A DNA stretch of 64,000 nt. Origin: Paracoccus sp. N5. GTDB taxonomy: Bacteria > Pseudomonadota > Alphaproteobacteria > Rhodobacterales > Rhodobacteraceae. The stretch lies in NCBI RefSeq assembly GCF_000371965.1, contig NZ_AQUO01000003.1, forward strand, positions 62,001-126,000. The letters are read 5' to 3'. The position numbers and the translations under genes are program-made. Shown here one piece after another: positions 26,391 to 34,971 of the stretch (its first letter is position 1; every line of letters begins with the position of its first letter). A model generated the notes under the pieces. The model was given only the letters and a program-made list of their open reading frames with translations, was not told the origin of the DNA and searched no databases.

Positions 26391-27859
26391 TCCGCGGCAT
26401 CCATCACGGCATCCCCGCCCCGCTCGAGCGCGGAGTTCCGCGCCGAATAGGTCAGGTAGAGCACCGCCGCCAGCACCGCCCAGATCGCCGTCAGCTTGAA
26501 GACGATCGAGGACAGGCTGGAGATCAGGTAGAGGCAGGAGACGATGCTGAGGATCGGCAGCAGCGGGAACAGCGGCACGCGAAAGCCGCGATGCGCGTCG
26601 GGCCGCTGATAGCGCAGGATGATGACCCCGGCCGAGACCACGGTAAAGGCGACCAGCGTGCCCATCGAGGTCAGGTCCCACAGCACCGCCGAGGGCAGGA
26701 AGGCCGCGATGGCCGCGACGCAGCAGGCCACGATCACGGTGTTCGCGGTCGGTGTCAGCGTATGCGGGTTCACCCGCGAAAAGATCGGCGGCAGCATGCC
26801 GTCGCGCGACATGGCGAAAAGCACGCGGGTCTGGCCGTAAAGCACCACCAGCGTCACGGAAAAGACCGAGACCACCGCCCCCGCCGACAGGATCACCGAG
26901 GGAATGGCCGAGCCGGTGACGTTCTGCAGGATCACCGACAGCCCGGCCTCCTGCCCCTCGAAGGCGGCTTGCGGCTGGGCGCCCAGTGCCGCCAGCGCCA
27001 CCAGCAGGTAGAAGCTGATGACGATCACAAGCGCCAGGATGATCGCGAGCGGCAGGTTGCGGCGCGGGTTCTCGACCTCTTCGCCGGCGGTCGAGACCGC
27101 GTCCAGCCCGACGAAGGTGAAGAAGATCGACCCCGCCGCGGCGCTGACCCCGGCAAAGCCGTGCGGGGCAAAGGGCGCCATGTTCTGCGGATCATAGGCC
27201 GTGAAGGCGATGGCGATGAACAGCGCCAGCACGCCCAGCTTGACCAGCACCATGATGGCATTGGCCCGTGCCGATTCCCGCGAGCCGCGCGTCAGCAGGA
27301 TGCAGCACAGGAACACCAGGATCGCCGCCGGCAGGTTGATGATGCCGTCGCCGCCGAAGCGCAGCGCATAGCCCTCGGCCACCAGGGGCGCGTGCAGCAG
27401 GGCGCGGGGCAGTTCCAGCCCGGTGGTGATCATCAGCAGGTTGTGCAGATATTCGCTCCAGCCGACCGCGACCGCGCCGGCCGAGACGCCGTATTCCATC
27501 ACCAGGCAGGCCGCGACCATGAAGGCCAGCCCCTCGCCCAGGGTGGCATAGGCATAGGAGTAGCTGGACCCCGAGACCGGGATCATCGAGCTCATCTCGG
27601 CATAGCAAAGCGCGGTCAGCCCGGCCGCCAGGCCCGCGATCAGGAACGAGACCAGCACCGCCGGACCCGCGACCGGCACCTGCTCGGCCAGGACGAAGAA
27701 GATGCCGGTGCCGATGGTGGCGCCGACGCCGAACATGGTCAGCTGGAACAGCGTGATGCTGCGGCGCAACTCGCCATCATGCGCCTGCGACTGGATCACG
27801 AATTGCTCGACCGGCTTTCGCCGCATCAGGCGCTGTCCTAGGCTTGGCATCTCGGCCAT
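26387..27859 (-). CDS. APC-family amino-acid permease (cationic amino-acid transporter type)
   Basis: 490 residues with about 12-14 membrane segments. The APC signature in helix 1 (FGVGATIGTGIFF, about 45-57) and GSSYSYAYATLGE in helix 3, together with SIFFTFVGLDAVSTAGEEVENPRRNLP (about 233-259), place it with CAT/YfnA-type permeases for cationic or branched amino acids. Strong ribosome-binding site GGAGGAA before the ATG at 27859. It heads a two-gene unit with the stress protein. Arginase and ornithine cyclodeaminase nearby make arginine or ornithine likely cargo, an inference from context. Confidence 0.92.
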   Translation of the reverse strand: MAEMPSLGQRLMRRKPVEQFVIQSQAHDGELRRSITLFQLTMFGVGATIGTGIFFVLAEQVPVAGPAVLVSFLIAGLAAGLTALCYAEMSSMIPVSGSSYSYAYATLGEGLAFMVAACLVMEYGVSAGAVAVGWSEYLHNLLMITTGLELPRALLHAPLVAEGYALRFGGDGIINLPAAILVFLCCILLTRGSRESARANAIMVLVKLGVLALFIAIAFTAYDPQNMAPFAPHGFAGVSAAAGSIFFTFVGLDAVSTAGEEVENPRRNLPLAIILALVIVISFYLLVALAALGAQPQAAFEGQEAGLSVILQNVTGSAIPSVILSAGAVVSVFSVTLVVLYGQTRVLFAMSRDGMLPPIFSRVNPHTLTPTANTVIVACCVAAIAAFLPSAVLWDLTSMGTLVAFTVVSAGVIILRYQRPDAHRGFRVPLFPLLPILSIVSCLYLISSLSSIVFKLTAIWAVLAAVLYLTYSARNSALERGGDAVMDAAE

Positions 27860-27894
27860 CTGTTCCTCCCTGCTTGTGCTCGCGGCGCCGGGCC

Positions 27895-28596
27895 TCAGCC
27901 CAGCCAGTATTCCGCCTTTTCGGTATCGAAGCCGGTGACGCCCAGACCGGCGGCGAAACCTTCGGTCAGCGCCGCGCGCAGTTCCATGCGCGCCGCCAGC
28001 GCCTGGTCGGGCGCCGCCCGCATCAGCGCGTCCAGGTCGCGCGGGATCGGCACGCGGCGGGCGACCGTTGGCGCGGGCGCGGCAGCGCCTTCGGCGCGGG
28101 CGGCCACGCCGGGGCTGTCCAGGTGCCAGTCCAGCAGCAGCCGGTCCGAGGGCAGCCCGGCGTTGATCCCCTCCATCGCGCCGTAGTAATCCGGCAGATA
28201 GGTGGTCGAGACGCCCCCCAGCGCCGCCACGTTCAGCCCGGCATTGACCGCGCGCAGCGGGTCATAGGTCCAGCGCACGAGCCGGATGCCGCGCCTGAGA
28301 CACCAGTCGCGCTGGAACCATTTCAGCCGCAGCCCCAGGCGCAGCCCGCGCGCCCGGCGCAGCACCGCCAGCCGGTGCGAATGCTGCACCCCCGGCGTGG
28401 CCGAGGGAAAGGCGAAGAGAAAGCCCAGCATGTCCGCGCCGTCGAAGGCGCCAGCGACCAGCCCCCCTTCGTGCTGGATCGCCAGCATCAGGTCGGCATT
28501 GTCGGCCGGGTCGCCCTCGCCCCAGACCGCGCGTTGCAGATCCTCCGAGCGTTTCAGCTCGGCCAGCCCGTCGAGTTCGCGGATCGCCACCGTCAT
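27895..28596 (-). CDS. GNAT-superfamily acyltransferase (COG3375 type)
   Basis: 233 residues. The pattern RAVWGEGD, EGGLVAGAF, FAFPSATPGVQHSHRLAVL, KWFQRDWCLRRGI, WTYDPLRAVNAGLN and LPSDRLLLDWHL is that of COG3375 proteins, a GNAT group often encoded beside N-acylamino-acid racemases. In Geobacillus such a protein is an N-succinyltransferase for D-amino acids. Its ATG at 28596 overlaps the stop of the enolase-superfamily gene (28593) as ATGA, so the two are translationally coupled. The acyl donor (succinyl-CoA or acetyl-CoA) cannot be told from the sequence. The C-terminal 60 residues are less conserved. Confidence 0.88.
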   Translation of the reverse strand: MTVAIRELDGLAELKRSEDLQRAVWGEGDPADNADLMLAIQHEGGLVAGAFDGADMLGFLFAFPSATPGVQHSHRLAVLRRARGLRLGLRLKWFQRDWCLRRGIRLVRWTYDPLRAVNAGLNVAALGGVSTTYLPDYYGAMEGINAGLPSDRLLLDWHLDSPGVAARAEGAAAPAPTVARRVPIPRDLDALMRAAPDQALAARMELRAALTEGFAAGLGVTGFDTEKAEYWLG

Positions 28597-29720
28597 GCGG
28601 CAAACACCTCGGGCGCGTCGCCGACCTGGGCGAGATGGGCGCGGTCCAGCGTGACGCCCAGGCCCGGCCCGTGGCGCGGCACGGCCATCAGCCCGGCCTC
28701 GGCCTCCAGCGGCTGTTCGACGATGTCGCGGCGGAAATACCGGCTGGAGGACGAGGTATCGCCCGGCTTCGAGAAGTTCGGCAGGCTCGCCAGGTGGATG
28801 TTCTGCGCCCGGCCGATGCCGGATTCCAGCATGCCGCCGCACCAGACCGGCACGTCGAAGGCCGCGCAAAGGTCGTGGATGGCGCGGGCCTGGGCAAAGC
28901 CGCCGACGCGCCCGACCTTGATATTGACCACCCGCGCCGCATCCGCGACCAGCGCCCGCCGCGCATCGGTGGCCGAGCGGATGCTTTCGTCCAGGCAGAT
29001 CGCCGTCAGCATCTGCGCCTGCAGGCGGGCGTGGTCCTGGATGTCGTCATGGGCCAGCGGCTGCTCGATATAGTCGAGGCCGAAGGCGTCCATGGATTTC
29101 AACAGCGGCAGGTCGCCCAGCCGGTAATCGGTATTGGCGTCCACGGTCAGCCTGGTGTCGGGGAATTCGGCGCGGACGGCCGCCAGCAGGGCCGTGTCAT
29201 GGCCGCGCCTGATCTTCAGCTTGACGCGGCGATAGCCGGCCTCCACCGCGACCCGCACCCGGCCGAGCGTGGTCGGGATGTCGGCGATGCCCAGGCTGAC
29301 GCCGACCTCGACCGCATCGCGCACGCCACCAAGCGCTGCCGACAAGGGCAGGTTCAGCGCCTTGGCCCACAGGTCCCACAGCGCCATTTCCACCATGGCC
29401 TTGGCCATGCGATGCCCGCGCCAGGGGTCCAGCAGCGCCGCCAGCGCCGCCGGGCTGTCGAAGCGGCGGCCGACCAGTTGCGGCAGCACCGCCTGGCGCA
29501 GAAAGGCCAGCGATCCGGGCAGGGTTTCTTCCAGGTAATCGGGCAGCGGGTCCATGACGCCCTCGGCGTAGCCCTCCAGCCCTTCGCCGCGCAGCACCAG
29601 CAGCGGGAACAGCTTTTCCGTCATGGTGCCGGTCGAGATCACGAAAGGCGTCAGCAGGGGCAGGCGCACCAGCCGAAGCTCGGCCGCGTCGATGCGGATG
29701 CCGGGGAAAACGGGCGTCAT
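28593..29720 (-). CDS. Enolase-superfamily N-acylamino-acid racemase / o-succinylbenzoate synthase-like
   Basis: 375 residues. A capping domain (about 1-120) precedes a barrel with the family's catalytic Lys-x-Lys (VKLKIRRG, near 165), metal ligands Asp in LTVDANTDY, Glu in DYIEQPLAHDD and Asp/Glu in CLDESIRS, and the second-face Lys in NIKVGRVGGFAQA. This is the OSBS/NSAR group. No menaquinone genes adjoin, whereas a coupled GNAT gene does, favouring N-succinylamino-acid racemase activity. The ATG at 29720 has GGAGG eight bases upstream and is preferred to one six codons earlier. Substrate specificity is inferred. Confidence 0.88.
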   Translation of the reverse strand: MTPVFPGIRIDAAELRLVRLPLLTPFVISTGTMTEKLFPLLVLRGEGLEGYAEGVMDPLPDYLEETLPGSLAFLRQAVLPQLVGRRFDSPAALAALLDPWRGHRMAKAMVEMALWDLWAKALNLPLSAALGGVRDAVEVGVSLGIADIPTTLGRVRVAVEAGYRRVKLKIRRGHDTALLAAVRAEFPDTRLTVDANTDYRLGDLPLLKSMDAFGLDYIEQPLAHDDIQDHARLQAQMLTAICLDESIRSATDARRALVADAARVVNIKVGRVGGFAQARAIHDLCAAFDVPVWCGGMLESGIGRAQNIHLASLPNFSKPGDTSSSSRYFRRDIVEQPLEAEAGLMAVPRHGPGLGVTLDRAHLAQVGDAPEVFAA

Positions 29721-29782
29721 GGAAACCTCCGGGGACATGATGGGGCGCGTTTAGCGGCCCCATGGGCGGGGCCGCAAGCGCC

Positions 29783-30841
29783 TCAGGCGGCCTTGGCCGC
29801 CTCGGCCCGCAGGATCATGCCGAAAAGGTCGCGCGGATCGTCCGGGTCGGCGATCATGTCGAGCCGCTGGAACAGGCCCGATTCCTTCAGCCGCGAATGG
29901 ACATAGCGCAGCGCCGAGAAATCCTCGATGGCGAAGCCGACGCTGTCGAAAAGCGTGATCTGGCGCGCATCCGTGCGGCCCTGCGCCTGCCCGGCGATGA
30001 CCTGCCACAGCTCGGTCACCGGATGGTCGGGGGAAAGCTGCTGGATCTCGCCCTCGATCCGGGTCTGCGGCGGATATTCGACGAAGATCCCCGAGCGCAG
30101 AAGAATGTCGCGGTGCAGCTCGGTCTTGCCGGGGCAGTCGCCGCCGACCGCGTTGATATGGATGCCGCTGCCGACCATGTTGTCGGTCAGGATGGTGGCA
30201 TATTGCTTGTCGGCGGTGCAGGTGGTGACGATCTGTGCCCCCATGATCGCCTCTTCGGCCGATTGGCAGGGCACGACCTTCAGCCCGCGACCGGCAAGGT
30301 TGCGGGCGCATTTCGCCGTCGCGCCCCGGTCGATGTCATAGAGCCGGACCTCGGAGACGCCGCAGATCGCCTTGAACCCCAGCGCCTGGAATTCGGCCTG
30401 CGCGCCGTTGCCGATCATCGCCATGGTGGTCGCGCCCTTGGGCGCCAGCCATTTCGCCGCCATGGCGCTGGTCGCCGCCGTGCGCAGCGCGGTCAGGATG
30501 GTCATTTCCGACAGCATCAGCGGATAGCCGGTCGCCACATCGGCCAGAAGCCCGAAGGCCGTCACCGTCTGCAAGCCCTGCCGCGTGTTCGAGGGATGGC
30601 CGTTGACGTATTTGAAACCATAGGTCTCGCCGTCCGAGGTCGGCATCAGCTCGATGACGCCGATGTCGGAATGGCTGGCGACGCGGGGCGTCTTGTCGAA
30701 CAGCGGCCAGCGGGCAAAGTCGCGCTCGATCTCGGCGGCCAGCTCGGCCAGCATGGTCTCGACGCCGACATGCAGCACCAGCCGCATCATGTTCTCGACG
30801 CTGACGAAGGGGACATAGGCGGTTTCGGAAGGTTTCAGCAT
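29783..30841 (-). CDS. ocd: Ornithine cyclodeaminase
   Basis: 352 residues of the OCD/mu-crystallin family. The substrate side has KYVNGHPSNTRQGLQTVTAF (about 77-96) and the NAD-binding loop is MIGNGAQAEFQALGF (about 142-156). The enzyme converts L-ornithine to L-proline with release of ammonia, using bound NAD as a recycling cofactor. Length fits the long proteobacterial OCDs of agrobacterial and Rhodobacter arginine catabolism. It follows the arginase gene by eight bases on the same strand, giving arginine to ornithine to proline. PutA encoded 7 kb away can take proline on to glutamate. Confidence 0.95.
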   Translation of the reverse strand: MLKPSETAYVPFVSVENMMRLVLHVGVETMLAELAAEIERDFARWPLFDKTPRVASHSDIGVIELMPTSDGETYGFKYVNGHPSNTRQGLQTVTAFGLLADVATGYPLMLSEMTILTALRTAATSAMAAKWLAPKGATTMAMIGNGAQAEFQALGFKAICGVSEVRLYDIDRGATAKCARNLAGRGLKVVPCQSAEEAIMGAQIVTTCTADKQYATILTDNMVGSGIHINAVGGDCPGKTELHRDILLRSGIFVEYPPQTRIEGEIQQLSPDHPVTELWQVIAGQAQGRTDARQITLFDSVGFAIEDFSALRYVHSRLKESGLFQRLDMIADPDDPRDLFGMILRAEAAKAA

Positions 30842-30849
30842 TTGGATAC

Positions 30850-31776
30850 TCAGTGAAAGCTGCGGGTGGGGCGGTCAAAGACCCGGCGGCCGAAAAGCGA
30901 TCCGGCCAGGTCCACCATCAGCCGCGCCGTGCGGCCGCGCTCGTCCAGGAAGGGATTCAGTTCGACCAGGTCCAGCGACGTCATCAGCCCGGATTCGTGC
31001 AGCAGTTCGCAGACCAGATGCGCCTCGCGGAAGGTGGTGCCGCCGGGGACGGTGGTGCCGACGGCGGGCGCGATGGACGGGTCGAGGAAATCGACGTCCA
31101 GCGACACATGCAGCATGCCGTTTTCCGCCCGCACCCGGTCGAGGAATTCGCGTAAGGGCGCGACGATGCCGCGTTCGTCCAGCACGCGCATGTCGTTGAC
31201 GACGATGTCGGTTTCGCGCAGCGCGGCCAGTTCGGCCTCGTCGACCGAGCGGATGCCGAACATGCAGATGTTCTGCTGCGGCACCGGCGCCGGGAAGGGC
31301 GGAAAGGCATCGAAGCCCGGCCGGCCGGCGATATAGGCGACGGGCGTGCCGTGCAGGTTGCCGGATTCGGTGGTCAGCGGCGTGTGGAAATCGCTATGCG
31401 CGTCCAGCCACAAAAGGAACAGCGGACGCGAGGCCGCGGCGGCATGTTCCGCCGCCCCCGCGACCGAACCCAGCGCCAGGCTGTGATCGCCGCCCAGCAC
31501 CACCGGCATGCCGCCCGCGCCCAGCACGCCTGCCACCCGCTCGCGCAGGGCCGCGGTCCAGGCCAGGGTCTCGGGCAGCTGATCCACGGCGGGGTTCGGG
31601 CATTCGGCCTGCGGCAGGTCGGCCAGCGCAACATCGCCCAGGTCCGTGACCGCGTGGCCCAGTTCGGCCAGCACCCGCTCGATGCCGGCGACGCGATAGG
31701 CGGCCGGCCCCATCAGGCAACCGCGGCGGCGCTGGCCAGAGTCGATGGGCGCGCCGACAAGGGAAATTCTGCTCAT
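30850..31776 (-). CDS. rocF: Arginase
   Basis: 308 residues. All manganese-ligand motifs of the ureohydrolase family are present: GGDHSLALG (near 98), DAHSDFHT (near 123), and SLDVDFLDPSIAPAVG (near 225) with its two Asp. ELNPFLDERG near the end is typical of arginase rather than agmatinase. It hydrolyses arginine to ornithine and urea. The ATG at 31776 is preceded by AAGGAGAG. First gene of the arginase-cyclodeaminase unit, divergent from the Lrp-type regulator gene across 109 bases. Confidence 0.96.
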   Translation of the reverse strand: MSRISLVGAPIDSGQRRRGCLMGPAAYRVAGIERVLAELGHAVTDLGDVALADLPQAECPNPAVDQLPETLAWTAALRERVAGVLGAGGMPVVLGGDHSLALGSVAGAAEHAAAASRPLFLLWLDAHSDFHTPLTTESGNLHGTPVAYIAGRPGFDAFPPFPAPVPQQNICMFGIRSVDEAELAALRETDIVVNDMRVLDERGIVAPLREFLDRVRAENGMLHVSLDVDFLDPSIAPAVGTTVPGGTTFREAHLVCELLHESGLMTSLDLVELNPFLDERGRTARLMVDLAGSLFGRRVFDRPTRSFH

Positions 31777-31885
31777 TCCGCTCTCCTTCTTCGATGGAAA
31801 TTCCTGCCGCCTGGTGGTGACTTCAACCGGATCTTTGGCTAATTTGCGCAGCAGTTCAACCAAACTGGCATGTAGGGCCGCCATT

Positions 31886-32314
31886 ATGGACGATCTCGAC
31901 CACGGGCTGATCGCCGAGTTGCGCCGCGACGGGCGGGCGCCGATTTCCGAGCTGGCCGAGCGGCTGCGGGTCAGCCGCGCCACGGTGCGCAGCCGGCTCG
32001 AGCGGCTGAAGGCGGCGGGCGAGATCGCGGGCTTCATCGTGCTGACCCGCGCGGATGTCTCCGAGGCGCCGGTGCGCGGGCTGATGATGATCGGGATCGA
32101 GGGGCGCGGCAGCGACCGCATCACCGCGCGGCTGACCGGCATGCCGGCGGTGATGGCGGTGCATGCCACCAACGGCCGCTGGGACATGATCGTGGAACTG
32201 GCCACGGAATCGCTGGCGGAACTGGACGAGGTGCTGCGCCGGATCCGCAACCTGGAGGGGGTGGTGTCCTCGGAGACCAGCCTGCTTCTGACGACGCGCC
32301 GGGCCGGGCGCTGA
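31886..32314 (+). CDS. Lrp/AsnC-family regulator of the arginine genes
   Basis: 142 residues. N-terminal winged HTH (LDHGLIAELRRD, SELAERLRVSRATVRSRLERL) and a RAM-type C-terminal domain with the VMAVHATNGRWDMIVEL beta-strand pattern. It is divergent from arginase, the position of the arginine- or ornithine-responsive activators (ArgR-type Lrp proteins) in Agrobacterium and Rhodobacter. The ATG at 31886 was chosen at the start of the HTH; an upstream in-frame extension would overlap the arginase gene. Its TGA lies five bases from the 3' end of the T6SS kinase gene, marking the end of the metabolic region. Confidence 0.9.
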   Translation: MDDLDHGLIAELRRDGRAPISELAERLRVSRATVRSRLERLKAAGEIAGFIVLTRADVSEAPVRGLMMIGIEGRGSDRITARLTGMPAVMAVHATNGRWDMIVELATESLAELDEVLRRIRNLEGVVSSETSLLLTTRRAGR

Positions 32315-32319
32315 GCCGT

Positions 32320-34209
32320 TCAGGGGGCCATGATCGGCTGCACCGCGACCGAGGCGGCCTGGCCGCCGGCGCGCAGTTCCTCCAGCACCCGGGGCAGCAG
32401 CTGCGCCGCCGGCGCGCCGGAAGGCGCGGCCGCGACCGCCGCCAGCGGCGCCTCGGTCGCCAGCGCCACCAGCAGATAGGTGCCGGGCGCCTGCCCGCCC
32501 AAGGACAGCGCAAAGCCGAAGTCGCGCGCGCCCTCGCCCGGCGCGGCCAGCTGCGCCGACAGGTCATAGACCTCGCCCGTGGGCGGCACGATCCACAGCC
32601 ACAGGTTGCGGTCCCGGCCCGCCTCGACCGCGCCGCGGATCTGCAGCTGCTGGTCGCCGGCGCTGGCCTCGGCCCGCAGCAGCAAGGGCGGCGCCGGGCG
32701 GCCCGAGATCTCGCGTAGGAAGTCCAGCGCCGGGCATTGCGCCGCGCTGGCCGTCGCCTGCTGGACCGAGGGGCTGACCCCGAAGCGGCTGCCATAGGCC
32801 GCGACCACCGGCGCCGGTTGCAGGTCGCCCGGGCCGATGAATTGCAGCTGGCCGGCATTGGGACCGGCGGTGATGCGCTCGACCGTCGCGCAGGCCGGCA
32901 GCGCCTGCTCGGCCAGGAAGCCCTCGCGCGTCGAGGAGTCGCGCGGCGGCAGCCCGGCCGGCGTCGCGGCCGGGGCGTCGGGCGGCGTGACGGCGGGCTC
33001 GCCCGGGTCCAGCATCACCCAGCCAAGGCCGACGATCCCCGCCAGCAGCAGCGCCGCACCGCCGATCAGCGGCCAGCGCCGCGGTGCGGGTGCGGATGCG
33101 GGCGGCACCGGCGGCGCTTCGGCGGGTGGCGGCGGGGCCGCGCCGAAGGGGCTGGCGGAATGCGCCGGCCCGCTCAGGCCGGAGCCCAGGCCCGAGCCGG
33201 TCGCGACGCTGGCCTGGGCCTCGGCCAGCGGCTCGGCGGCGCTGTCCTGCCACAGCGGCAGGCGATAGCGCGAGGGGATGCGCGAGGGATCGTCGAGCAT
33301 CGCCAGCACCGCGCCCATGTCGGCGGGCCGCAGCGCCGGGTCGGGTTCCAGCATGTGCTGGAGCAGCGGGAACAGCCGGTGCGAGATGCCGGACAGGTCC
33401 GGGATGGCCCCGCGCAGGGCCGAGGCCGAGACCACGGAATCGCCCATGTCCAGCGGCTTGCCGCGCGCCACGGCGGCGATCAGCAGCGCCAGGCCATAGA
33501 CGTCGGTGCGCGGGCCGATCTCGCCGCCCCAATGGCCCAGCTGCTCGGGGGCGATATACTTGAACTTGCCGGCGAAACGCCCGGCCAGCCCGTCGCCCAG
33601 CTCGGTCGAGCGGGCGATGCCGAAGTCGATCAGCACTGCCTCGGCGATGCGGTCGTCGCGCAGGATCACGTTGTCGGGCGACAGGTCGCGATGGGTGACG
33701 CCGCTGTCATGGGCGCGCATCAGCCCGGCACCGATGCGGCGCATCAGCACCAGCACCTCGGGTTCGGTGAGCGCGCCGTCGGTCTTCAGCCGCGCGCCCA
33801 GGTGCCGGCCGTCGACGAATTCCATGATCAGGCAATAGCGGCCCAGCCCGGGGTCAAGGACGAAGTTGTGATAGCGCACGATGGAATCGTCGCGCAGCTG
33901 CACCAGCACCCGCGCCTCGCGCCGGAACATCTCCAGCACCGCCTTGTCGTCGGCGAGGCCCGGCAGGATGACCTTCACGGCCACCGGGTCGCCGGTAAAG
34001 ACGTTCTCGGCGCGATAGACCTCGCCCATGCCGCCGGCACTGACCAGGCCGAGGATGCGGTAATTGTTGTTGATCAGCGTGCCGGGCTGGACCAGCCGCG
34101 GCTCGGGCGCGGCCGCGCCGGAACCGATCACCGTTGGATCGGCGGCCGAGGCCATGACCGTGGCGTCGGGCGGCGCGGGACGGGGGTCGTCGGGGTCCGG
34201 ACCGGACAT
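32320..34209 (-). CDS. ppkA: T6SS serine/threonine kinase PpkA with periplasmic C-terminal domain
   Basis: 629 residues. A Hanks-type kinase domain (about 45-310) has the Gly loop SAGGMGEVYRA, Lys in VAVKVI, HRDLSPDN, DFG (LIDFGIA) and APE (YIAPEQ). A Pro-rich juxtamembrane stretch, one membrane helix (about 379-400) and a periplasmic part of about 230 residues follow. PpkA phosphorylates T6SS components to promote assembly, opposed by PppA. The last 138 residues, from CPALDF, align with the end of the TonB-like protein encoded at 53893-54900. The N-terminal tail carries two TV-type sites (DATVMAS, DPTVIGSG) that could be autophosphorylated. The ATG at 34209 follows the pppA stop by two bases. 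Last gene of the left arm. Confidence 0.93.
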   Translation of the reverse strand: MSGPDPDDPRPAPPDATVMASAADPTVIGSGAAAPEPRLVQPGTLINNNYRILGLVSAGGMGEVYRAENVFTGDPVAVKVILPGLADDKAVLEMFRREARVLVQLRDDSIVRYHNFVLDPGLGRYCLIMEFVDGRHLGARLKTDGALTEPEVLVLMRRIGAGLMRAHDSGVTHRDLSPDNVILRDDRIAEAVLIDFGIARSTELGDGLAGRFAGKFKYIAPEQLGHWGGEIGPRTDVYGLALLIAAVARGKPLDMGDSVVSASALRGAIPDLSGISHRLFPLLQHMLEPDPALRPADMGAVLAMLDDPSRIPSRYRLPLWQDSAAEPLAEAQASVATGSGLGSGLSGPAHSASPFGAAPPPPAEAPPVPPASAPAPRRWPLIGGAALLLAGIVGLGWVMLDPGEPAVTPPDAPAATPAGLPPRDSSTREGFLAEQALPACATVERITAGPNAGQLQFIGPGDLQPAPVVAAYGSRFGVSPSVQQATASAAQCPALDFLREISGRPAPPLLLRAEASAGDQQLQIRGAVEAGRDRNLWLWIVPPTGEVYDLSAQLAAPGEGARDFGFALSLGGQAPGTYLLVALATEAPLAAVAAAPSGAPAAQLLPRVLEELRAGGQAASVAVQPIMAP

Positions 34210-34211
34210 GG

Positions 34212-34967
34212 TCAGTCCAGCTCCTCGGCCAGGGTCGGCGGCGCCTGGCAATCGACCACGATCACGCTGACATTGTCGCGCGCGCCCCGCGCCAGGGTCT
34301 CGCGGATCAGCGCTTCGGCGACGCTGGCGGCGCGGCCGGCCTGGCCCAGCAGCCGGGCGATCTCGGCATCCTCGAAATGCTCGGTCAGCCCGTCCGAGCA
34401 GATCAGGAAGCGGTCGCGGTCCATGGCGAGTCCGGTCACCACCTCGGGCGCGGCGGGGTCGCCGACGCCGATGGCGCGGGTGATGACATTGCGGCGCGAC
34501 GAGGCGCGGGCTTCGTCCTCGGTCATCTGGCCGGCGGCGATCAGCAGCGCCACCTCGCTGTGGTCGCGGGTCAGCCGCGTCAGCCGGCCGTCGCGCAGCA
34601 GGTAGACCCGGCTGTCGCCGGCCCAGACGCAGGCCAGCTCGCCCTCGTGCAACAGCAGCGCCGCCACGGTCGAGCCGGCGCCGCGCGCGCCGTTCCGGCC
34701 GGCGTGGTCCAGGATGCGGCGATTGGCGCGGTCGATGCGGGCAATGACGCGCGCGCGCTGGTCCTGGGCGCTGACCGCGACGCCGGTCGAGGCCAGTTCC
34801 TCAACGATCATGCCGCTGGCGACCTCGCCCGCCGCATGGCCGCCCATGCCGTCCGCGACGGCCCAAAGCCCGAATTCGGGCAGGGCGATGACGCTGTCCT
34901 CATTCTGGTCGCGCAGGCAGCCCCGGTCGGTCAAGGCGGCGAAATCATAGCGGAAATGCGTGTTCAT
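34212..34967 (-). CDS. pppA: T6SS PP2C-type protein phosphatase PppA
   Basis: 251 residues, a complete PPM/PP2C domain: DRGCLRDQNEDS, VADGMGGHAAGE, GSTVAALLL, CSDGLTEHF and RDNVSVIVVD carry the metal-binding aspartates. PppA removes phosphate from the PpkA substrates and sets the threshold for T6SS firing. It stands directly between tagF and ppkA, with four and two bases of spacing, so the three regulators are co-expressed. No membrane segment, so it is cytoplasmic. Confidence 0.95.
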   Translation of the reverse strand: MNTHFRYDFAALTDRGCLRDQNEDSVIALPEFGLWAVADGMGGHAAGEVASGMIVEELASTGVAVSAQDQRARVIARIDRANRRILDHAGRNGARGAGSTVAALLLHEGELACVWAGDSRVYLLRDGRLTRLTRDHSEVALLIAAGQMTEDEARASSRRNVITRAIGVGDPAAPEVVTGLAMDRDRFLICSDGLTEHFEDAEIARLLGQAGRAASVAEALIRETLARGARDNVSVIVVDCQAPPTLAEELD

Positions 34968-34971
34968 CTCG

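Noticed and set aside
28593..29720. Calling the enolase-superfamily gene menC (o-succinylbenzoate synthase)
   Set aside because: No other menaquinone genes nearby and a coupled GNAT gene point to N-acylamino-acid racemase; the two activities cannot be separated by motif alone.
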